From Pseudomonadota bacterium (GTDB taxonomy: Bacteria; Pseudomonadota; Alphaproteobacteria; Rhizobiales; Hyphomicrobiaceae), in contig JAEWCT010000204.1 of assembly GCA_023390485.1 (NCBI GenBank), positions 1-10,921 of the forward strand: 10,921 nucleotides of DNA, given 5' to 3'. Shown one piece after another: positions 6,635 through 10,921 of this stretch. The translations under genes were made by a program, and so were the position numbers. The notes under the pieces were generated by a model. The model was not told the origin of the DNA, ran no database searches, and worked only from the letters and a program-made list of their open reading frames with translations. How positions within the stretch are numbered: position 1 is the stretch's first letter; every line of letters starts with the position of its first letter.

Positions 6635-7769
6635 ATGCGCGCTGAAGCGCAAAAACTTTCCGACGGCATCGAGGAGGCGTTTGCCCTCCTGAGGAGGTCT
6701 CTTTGACTGGGAGACGGCCGAAGACCGTCTCGCCTCGCTGAACGCGAAAGCTGAAGACCCCAATCTCTGGACCGACGCGAAGAACGCCCAGAAGGTAATG
6801 CGTCAGCGGCAATCGCTTGAGCGCGCCGTGTCCGAGTTCAAACGTCTGCAACGCGACTACGACGACGCGCTGACGTTGATCGAGCTCGGCGAGGCCGAGA
6901 GCGACGACGCGAGCGTCCACGAAGGCGAAAGCGCGCTCCAGCGCATCGACCACGAAGCGCAGCGCCGGTCGATCGAAGCGATGCTGTCAGGCGAAGCCGA
7001 CGCCATGAACACCTACATCGAGGTGCACGCCGGCGCAGGCGGCACCGAAAGCCAGGATTGGGCATCGATGCTGGCGCGCATGTACGTGCGCTGGGCCGAA
7101 CGCCGTGGCTACAAGGTCAAGTTGATCGACGAAAGCCCGGGCGAAGAAGCGGGCATCAAGTCGGCGACGTTTGAGATCGAAGGCGAAAACGCTTTCGGTT
7201 GGTTGAAGACGGAAGCCGGCGTGCATCGTCTCGTGCGCATCTCGCCGTTCGATTCCAATGCCCGCCGCCATACGAGCTTCGCGTCTGTCACCGTCTATCC
7301 GGTGATCGACGACACGATCGACATTGAGGTCAATCCGGCCGACGTCGATATTTCGTTCGCGCGTTCGTCAGGCGCCGGCGGCCAGCACGTCAACAGAACG
7401 GAATCCGCCGTCCGCCTCGTCCATAAGCCGTCGGGCATCGTCATCTTTGCCCAGGAACAGCGCTCGCAGCATCAGAACAAGGATATCGCCTTTAAGCGCC
7501 TGAAGGCGCGCCTCTATGAGATGGAGCTGAAGCGGCGCGAAGCGAAGGCCAACGCCGAGCAGGCCGCGAAGACGGATATCGGTTGGGGCCATCAGATCCG
7601 GTCGTACGTCCTGCAGCCATATCAGCTGGTGAAGGACCTTCGCACGGGCGCCCAGTCGACGAACCCCGACGAAGTCTTGGATGGGGACATCGATCAATTC
7701 ATCGAAGCGGCTCTATCGCAGCGCATTAAGGGCGGTGGCGAGGCCGTGACGGTCGAGGATCTGGAGTAG
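6635..7769 (+). CDS. prfB: Peptide chain release factor 2, with programmed +1 frameshift
   Basis: RF2 recognises UGA and UAA stop codons in the ribosome and releases the finished protein. Translation starts at ATG 6635, with GGAGG 5 bases upstream (6625-6629), and reads 23 codons to CTT (6701-6703), where an in-frame TGA (6704-6706) follows. A +1 shift that skips T6704 continues as DWETAEDRLASLNAKAEDPN and stays open to TAG at 7767-7769. The product is 377 aa, normal for the family. The stop-codon-reading tripeptide S-P-F is at residues 203-205 (RISPFDSNARRHTSF), and the peptidyl-transferase GGQ is at 248-250 (SGAGGQHVNRTESAV). The SPF motif separates it from RF1, which has PxT. Calling the gene from the ATG at 6798 would drop 54 residues of domain 1. 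A terminator-like hairpin follows directly. Confidence 0.96.
6692..6707 (+). other. Programmed +1 ribosomal frameshift site of prfB
   Basis: AGGAGG (6692-6697), TCT, then CTT TGA C (6701-6707). This has every part of the classic RF2 site: an internal Shine-Dalgarno 3 bases before the slippery CUU, a UGA stop in the zero frame, and a C after it that makes UGA termination poor. Low RF2 slows termination, and the CUU-bound tRNA slips to UUU so that more RF2 is made. The spacing equals that of E. coli prfB. Confidence 0.93.
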
Positions 7770-7786
7770 CCGCTGCTCTAAGCGGC
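7769..7786 (+). terminator. Terminator-like hairpin after prfB
   Basis: The sequence gccgct (7769-7774) pairs with agcggc (7781-7786) around a 6-base loop, and TTCTCCT follows. It starts at the last base of the prfB stop codon, and the next gene is convergent. The T-tract is interrupted, so efficiency may be modest. Confidence 0.5.
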
Positions 7787-7812
7787 TTCTCCTAGCGTCG
7801 CGCTGCCGGATA

Positions 7813-8139
7813 TCAGTTGCGCTCGCGAAGCAGCGGATTGTTGAACCCAGAGGCCGGTTCGGACGATGAGTTCTGCGACGACGTGAAACCGAACGCTGGC
7901 CCGGAGCCAACACCGGCGCCGATAGAGCCCCGCCAGTTGCTCGTGGTGTCCGTGCTCGATTGAGTGGTGCCGGAGCCGAAAGGCGAAAGCAGCGCCGATG
8001 CTTCGTCGGGATCCTGATAGCGCGCCGAGCCGTCGGCGTTCGTCCCGCCAATCGAGGTCGTCTCGAATGCCTGCGCCCCGGCCGAAATCAAGATGGTCGA
8101 AAGAAAGACCGCGGCCGCAATACCTCGATCAAATCGCAT
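7813..8139 (-). CDS. Small exported protein of unknown function
   Basis: I do not recognise this 108-residue protein. The start is the ATG at 8139, with GGAGGG 5-6 bases upstream; a TTG start at 8196 would put an arginine-rich 19-residue tail before the signal and is less likely. Residues 1-24 make a good signal peptide (MRFDRG, a hydrophobic core, then AGAQA before FET), so cleavage near residue 24 into the periplasm or beyond is predicted. The mature part of about 84 residues is rich in Gly, Ser, Thr and Asn, has no cysteine, and shows no domain that I know. It contains YQDPDEASALLSPFG and ends NNPLLRERN. It converges with prfB across 43 bases. No lipobox is present. It is probably a real gene, because signal and ribosome site agree. 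Confidence 0.7.
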   Translation of the reverse strand: MRFDRGIAAAVFLSTILISAGAQAFETTSIGGTNADGSARYQDPDEASALLSPFGSGTTQSSTDTTSNWRGSIGAGVGSGPAFGFTSSQNSSSEPASGFNNPLLRERN

Positions 8140-8265
8140 AAGAACCCTCCAGCATCGTAACGTGACGCGCACCCTAGCTTTTCCGGCTATCTGCAATTTG
8201 CGGAGGGATCTAGGCCAACCTGTTGTTTTTGAAACGGTGTGGCTTCGATACTACGCTTATCGCGG

Positions 8266-8278
8266 CACGCAGCGCGTG
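8266..8278 (-). terminator. Short hairpin after the HxlR gene
   Basis: Reading minus, CACGC (8278-8274) and GCGTG (8270-8266) can form a 5-bp stem with a 3-base loop starting 2 bases after the stop codon. There is no U-run, so termination is doubtful. Confidence 0.2.
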
Positions 8279-8279
8279 G

Positions 8280-8720
8280 TCACGGAGTGCTCCGCCAAAG
8301 GCCCGGCAGCCGCCGCTTGAGCGCAATCTTTGTGGCGCTGGCGGCGGACGACTTCTCCACGCGCGCATCGAAGCTCGCGCGCGCCTTTTCGACCGTCTGG
8401 CGGTTCTCGATCGCCCATTGGCCGAGCGGCGCGAGGATGCAGATCAGCGTCCGGCCAAGGTCCGTCAGCTCGTAATCCACCCGCGGCGGAATGGTCGGAT
8501 AGACGGTTCGCGTCACGAGGCCGTCGCATTCCAGGCCACGGAGCGTCAGCGTCAGCATCCTCTGCGAAATGCTGCCGACCGATCGCCGGATTTCGTTGAA
8601 ACGCATCGGTCCGTTCGACAACAGCCCGACCACATAGACCGTCCATTTGTCGCCGATCCGCGCCAGTACGTCCGCGACTGCGCGGCAGTTCTCGGTTCCT
8701 TCTTTGATACCGGCTTCCAA
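8280..8720 (-). CDS. HxlR-family winged-helix transcriptional regulator
   Basis: HxlR/DUF24 proteins are dimeric winged-helix regulators; YodB, CatR and HypR of Bacillus sense quinones and other electrophiles through an N-terminal cysteine. The 146-aa product has the family pattern: C12 (GTENCRAV), IGDKWTVYVVGLLSNGPMRF (22-41, first helices), an RRSVGSISQRMLTLTLRGLE recognition segment (45-64), the wing around VYPTIPPRVDYELTDLGR (73-90), then a C-terminal dimer helix. Two further cysteines (C65, C94) are present. The start is TTG at 8720, chosen because GGAGG lies 7 bases upstream (8732-8728) and the frame has no ATG before it. It is transcribed away from azoR across 128 bases, which suggests control of azoR and of itself. 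The ligand is inferred. Confidence 0.9.
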   Translation of the reverse strand: MEAGIKEGTENCRAVADVLARIGDKWTVYVVGLLSNGPMRFNEIRRSVGSISQRMLTLTLRGLECDGLVTRTVYPTIPPRVDYELTDLGRTLICILAPLGQWAIENRQTVEKARASFDARVEKSSAASATKIALKRRLPGLWRSTP

Positions 8721-8767
8721 AAAAGTGCCTCCTTGCGCGGTCTTCGCCAGTGAACAATTTAGCGTTG

Positions 8768-8782
8768 GTCACAAAATGTGAC
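8768..8782. promoter_or_regulatory. 15-bp palindrome, candidate HxlR operator
   Basis: GTCACA-AAA-TGTGAC is a perfect inverted repeat with a 3-base centre, in the gap between the divergent hxlR-type and azoR genes. It overlaps the predicted -10 of the regulator promoter and lies 66 bases before the azoR ATG. Dimeric HxlR proteins usually bind dyad sites of about this size. That this protein binds it is inference from position. Confidence 0.55.
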
Positions 8783-8801
8783 TGACTGAGGCGCATGTCA
8801 A
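8773..8801 (-). promoter_or_regulatory. Candidate promoter of the HxlR-type gene
   Basis: Reading minus, a perfect TTGACA (8801-8796) is followed after 17 bases by CATTTT (8778-8773), a poor -10 with 3 of 6 matches. The -10 is inside the palindrome at 8768-8782, so bound regulator would block it. Transcription would start near 8766, leaving a leader of about 46 nt. Confidence 0.4.
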
Positions 8802-8848
8802 CTCATCGCTCCCAGTCTCCGTCAATCCGCTGGATGGAGATCCAACCA

Positions 8849-9457
8849 ATGAAACTTCTGCATGTCGATTCGAGCATCCTTGGCTCGGGTTCCGTGAGCC
8901 GCCAGCTCTCTGCCGAAATCGTCGCTGCCGAGCGGCAGCTGCACCCGGGCCTCGAAGTCGTGTACCGCGACCTTGGCCAGCAGCCGGTCGGCCACCTCTC
9001 CGGCGCCCACCTCGCCGCCGCCCAGGGGGCCGTTCCGGAGGCCGAAGCCCTACGCCAGGACGTGTCCTCAGGTCAGGCGGCCCTCGACGAGTTCCTTGCT
9101 GCCGACATCGTCGTAGTCGGCGCTCCCATGTACAACTTTGGGATCCCCAGCCAGCTCAAAGCCTGGATCGACCGGTTAGCAGTGGCCGGAAAAACCTTCC
9201 GCTATAGCGAAAAAGGCGCCGAGGGCCTGGCTGGCGGCAAGAAAGTCATCGTCGCCTCCTCAAGCGGCGGATTCTTCGGGCCGCAGTCGCCGATCGCGTT
9301 CCTGGATCATCAGGAATCCTACCTTCGCGGAATCTTTGGCTTCTTCGGCATTACGGACGTGACGTTCATCCGGGCCGAAGGCTTGGCGCTCGGCGCCGAC
9401 CAGCGCGCGAAGTCCATTGCCGCCGCCCAGTCGTCCATTGCAGGCCTTGCAGCCTGA
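8849..9457 (+). CDS. azoR: FMN-dependent NADH-azoreductase / quinone reductase
   Basis: A cytoplasmic flavodoxin-fold enzyme of the AzoR family that reduces azo dyes and, more relevantly, quinones by two electrons using NADH and FMN. From ATG 8849 the product is 202 aa, against 201 for E. coli AzoR, and GGAGA (8836-8840) lies 8 bases upstream. A longer start at ATG 8795 would add 18 residues absent from the family. The phosphate loop is [20 protein letters not shown] (1-20). The flavin-contact stretch [20 protein letters not shown] is at 91-110, and SSSGGFF at 137-143. All family landmarks are intact. The gene is divergent from the HxlR-type regulator with a palindrome between, an arrangement known in Bacillus where YodB controls azoR1. 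Two hairpins follow it. Confidence 0.93.
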   Translation: MKLLHVDSSILGSGSVSRQLSAEIVAAERQLHPGLEVVYRDLGQQPVGHLSGAHLAAAQGAVPEAEALRQDVSSGQAALDEFLAADIVVVGAPMYNFGIPSQLKAWIDRLAVAGKTFRYSEKGAEGLAGGKKVIVASSSGGFFGPQSPIAFLDHQESYLRGIFGFFGITDVTFIRAEGLALGADQRAKSIAAAQSSIAGLAA

Positions 9458-9466
9458 CGAAGAAAG

Positions 9467-9534
9467 GGCGGAGGTCGGCCTGATCTCCGCCTGAAGCCGC
9501 CCCGAGAGGTTTGATTTCTCGACATGAGCGGCTT
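9467..9534 (+). terminator. Two successive hairpins after azoR
   Basis: First, ggcggag (9467-9473) pairs with ctccgcc (9485-9491) around 11 bases. Second, aagccgc (9494-9500) pairs with gcggctt (9528-9534), with an inner stem cgaga (9503-9507) / tctcg (9517-9521). The second ends in TTTCGTGTT. Together they probably end azoR transcription, though neither has a strong U-run. Confidence 0.45.
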
Positions 9535-9578
9535 TCGTGTTAAAGCGCGGGCGATCGTTTTTTCGAAAACCTCTGCCG

Positions 9579-10505
9579 ATGCCCCCGCTCGAAAACCTGC
9601 ACCTCATAACCTCCGACGGCTTCCCTGATTACGCGCTTCTCGATTCAGGCGCGGGCCGGAAGCTCGAGCGCTTCGGCAAGATCGTCGTCGACCGCCCTGA
9701 GCCGCAGGCGCTTTGGCAGCCGAAGCTCGGCAAATCGGAATGGGCGAAAGCGAATGCCGTTTTCTCCGCATCCGGCGAGGACGATGAAAAAGGCAAGTGG
9801 CGGATCGACAAGCCCGTGCCCGACGCTTGGCCCGTGAGGCTCGCGCTGTCGCAGCCGCAGAAACCCGAAAGCCAGGGCGTCACCGTGCTCTGCAAGCTCG
9901 CGGGCCTCTGGCATCTCGGCCTCTTCCCCGAGCAGGAGCCGCATTGGCGCTGGATGCTCGATCACCTCGCGAGCATCAAAGGCGAGACGCCACGCGTCCT
10001 CAATCTCTTCGGCTACACCGGCGCCGCGTCGCTGCTGGCAGCCGCTGCGGGCGCCGAGGTCACGCACGTCGATGCGTCAAAAAAAGCCATTCAGTGGGGC
10101 AAGGAAAACCAGGAAGCGTCAAAGCTCGGCGCCGCCAAAATCCGCTGGCTGCTCGACGATGCAGCGAAGTTTGCCGCACGAGACGTCCGCCGCGGCAAGA
10201 CCTATCACATGATTATCGTCGATCCGCCGAAGTTCGGGCGCGGCCCCGAAGGCGAGATCTGGGATCTCTTCCAAAATCTGCCCCGGCTACTTGGCGATCT
10301 CGCCAAGCTGCTGGCGCCGGAAATGGCCGCGATGGTCCTGACGATCTACGCTATCCGCGCCTCGTCGCTCGCTTTCGATCAACTGATGCGGGAAGAACTG
10401 AAAGGCCGTGGCGGCACATTTGATAGCGGCGAACTGGCGATCCGTTCGCAAGCTGGCCCGCTCGTCCCGACCTCGCTGTTCGTGCGCTGGAAGCAGAACG
10501 CATGA
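9579..10505 (+). CDS. Class I SAM-dependent methyltransferase, RlmI-like
   Basis: A Rossmann-fold methyltransferase resembling the COG1092 group, whose known members (RlmI, RlmK/L) methylate cytosine or guanine of 23S rRNA. The 308-aa product has a family-specific N-terminal part (LITSDGFPDYALLDSGAGRK, 9-28) in place of a clear PUA domain. SAM motif I is VLNLFGYTGAASL (140-152), with the acidic ribose-binding residue D165 in THVDASKKA. The catalytic-loop motif is IIVDPPKFGRG (212-222). The true substrate is unknown. I chose ATG 9579 because homologues begin shortly before the LITSDG segment; a GTG at 9537 would add 14 basic residues. Neither has a good ribosome site. Its stop overlaps the start of the next gene by 4 bases (ATGA), so the two methyltransferases are translated together. 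Confidence 0.85.
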   Translation: MPPLENLHLITSDGFPDYALLDSGAGRKLERFGKIVVDRPEPQALWQPKLGKSEWAKANAVFSASGEDDEKGKWRIDKPVPDAWPVRLALSQPQKPESQGVTVLCKLAGLWHLGLFPEQEPHWRWMLDHLASIKGETPRVLNLFGYTGAASLLAAAAGAEVTHVDASKKAIQWGKENQEASKLGAAKIRWLLDDAAKFAARDVRRGKTYHMIIVDPPKFGRGPEGEIWDLFQNLPRLLGDLAKLLAPEMAAMVLTIYAIRASSLAFDQLMREELKGRGGTFDSGELAIRSQAGPLVPTSLFVRWKQNA

Positions 10506-10921
10506 ACGCTCCGAAGCTGATCACCAGCCTGACGAACGACCGGATCAAGGCCATCCGCGCGCTCGAGATGCGCAAGGTCCGCAAGGAAACAGGCCTGTTC
10601 GTCGCCGAAGGCACATCGCTGCTCGTGACGGCGCGCGATCACGGCTTCGTGCCGGAAACGCTCGTCTATCAAACGGGAACGGCGACGAGCGGCATCGCGC
10701 GCGGCCTCGTGCGGCACGCGCTCGACGCGGGCTCTGAAGTGCTGGAAGTCTCCGAAGCCGTGCTCGCCAAGCTCGCATCGAAAGACAATCCGCAAACGCT
10801 GCTCGGCGTCTTTCGCCAGGGCTTTATCGAACCTCCCGCCCCGGCGAAGGTTGGTGTAGGAACGTGGCTCGCGCGCGAGGAAAATCGCGACCCCGGCAAC
10901 CTGGGAACAATCGTCCGCACG
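10502..10921 (+). CDS. TrmH/SpoU-family RNA 2'-O-methyltransferase, N-terminal part (runs off the window)
   Basis: SPOUT methyltransferases of this family methylate ribose 2'-OH in rRNA or tRNA. The ATG at 10502 sits in the ATGA overlap with the preceding stop codon, and 140 codons are visible. The SpoU substrate-binding domain is clear: KLITSLTNDRIKAIRALEMR at 5-24, GLFVAEGTSLL (31-41), then LASKDNPQTLLGVF (90-103). The catalytic domain starts after a Pro-rich linker, and its first conserved motif, ENRDPGNLGTIVRT, reaches the window edge. The knot motifs and catalytic residues lie outside, so activity and target cannot be judged. Family assignment rests on the EGxxLL, NPQ and DPGNLGTIVRT motifs and is firm. 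Confidence 0.9.
   Translation, partial: MNAPKLITSLTNDRIKAIRALEMRKVRKETGLFVAEGTSLLVTARDHGFVPETLVYQTGTATSGIARGLVRHALDAGSEVLEVSEAVLAKLASKDNPQTLLGVFRQGFIEPPAPAKVGVGTWLAREENRDPGNLGTIVRT

Noticed and set aside
6798..7769. RF2 starting at the ATG at 6798.
   Set aside because: No ribosome site there, and homology runs upstream through the frameshift site to ATG 6635 with a strong GGAGG.
8257..8796. A 179-residue minus frame overlapping the HxlR-type gene.
   Set aside because: Different frame, no family motifs; the 146-residue frame is an unmistakable HxlR protein.
8795..8848. Upstream ATG for azoR that adds 18 residues.
   Set aside because: The family starts at MKLLHVDSS, and the ATG at 8849 has a well-spaced GGAGA; the ATG at 8795 also falls next to the regulator's -35.
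1..10921. Search for tRNA, rRNA, CRISPR arrays, insertion sequences, phage or attachment sites.
   Set aside because: None seen by eye. The only repeats are short regulatory-scale ones, and gene content is core rather than mobile.

Overview
This window reads as a core chromosomal segment of a GC-rich alphaproteobacterium, most likely in the Hyphomicrobiales (Rhizobiales). The grounds are the strong protein resemblance and the gene order rne (divergent) / amiC - mrcA - prfB, which is familiar from that order. The genus cannot be fixed from the sequence; a Hyphomicrobium-like organism is a guess. I see no tRNA, rRNA, CRISPR array, insertion sequence or phage gene.

Layout. (1) Positions 1-1743, minus strand: the first 581 codons of ribonuclease E, cut by the window edge inside the catalytic DNase I-like subdomain. 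A long acidic insertion splits its S1 domain and carries an extreme histidine-rich stretch. (2) Positions 1744-2538: a 795-base gap with no convincing gene. It holds a probable minus-strand rne promoter, a predicted leader of about 630 nt with several stem-loops, and a plus-strand -10-like element for amiC flanked by a 9-bp direct repeat. (3) Positions 2539-6507, plus strand: an exported N-acetylmuramoyl-L-alanine amidase (AMIN + Amidase_3), then the bifunctional class A penicillin-binding protein PBP1A. One cleaves and the other builds peptidoglycan. (4) Positions 6635-7769: peptide chain release factor 2, whose mRNA carries a canonical programmed +1 frameshift site, so an annotation starting at the internal ATG (6798) loses the first 54 residues. 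(5) Positions 7813-8139, minus: a small exported protein of unknown function. (6) Positions 8280-9457: a divergent pair of an HxlR-type regulator (minus) and an FMN-dependent NADH-azoreductase/quinone reductase (plus). The gap between them holds a perfect 15-bp palindrome over the predicted -10 of the regulator. (7) Positions 9579-10921: an RlmI-like SAM-dependent methyltransferase overlapping by 4 bases a TrmH/SpoU-family RNA methyltransferase that runs off the window.

The genes fall into three themes: RNA decay and modification (rne and the two methyltransferases), cell-wall turnover (amiC, mrcA) and translation termination (prfB). The HxlR/azoR pair looks like a self-contained electrophile- or quinone-stress switch. 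I do not see an obviously new multi-gene system. The least explained signals are the structured rne leader (especially the stem at 2256-2313, whose wobble pair fits minus-strand RNA only), the histidine-rich insert in RNase E, and the palindrome between hxlR and azoR.
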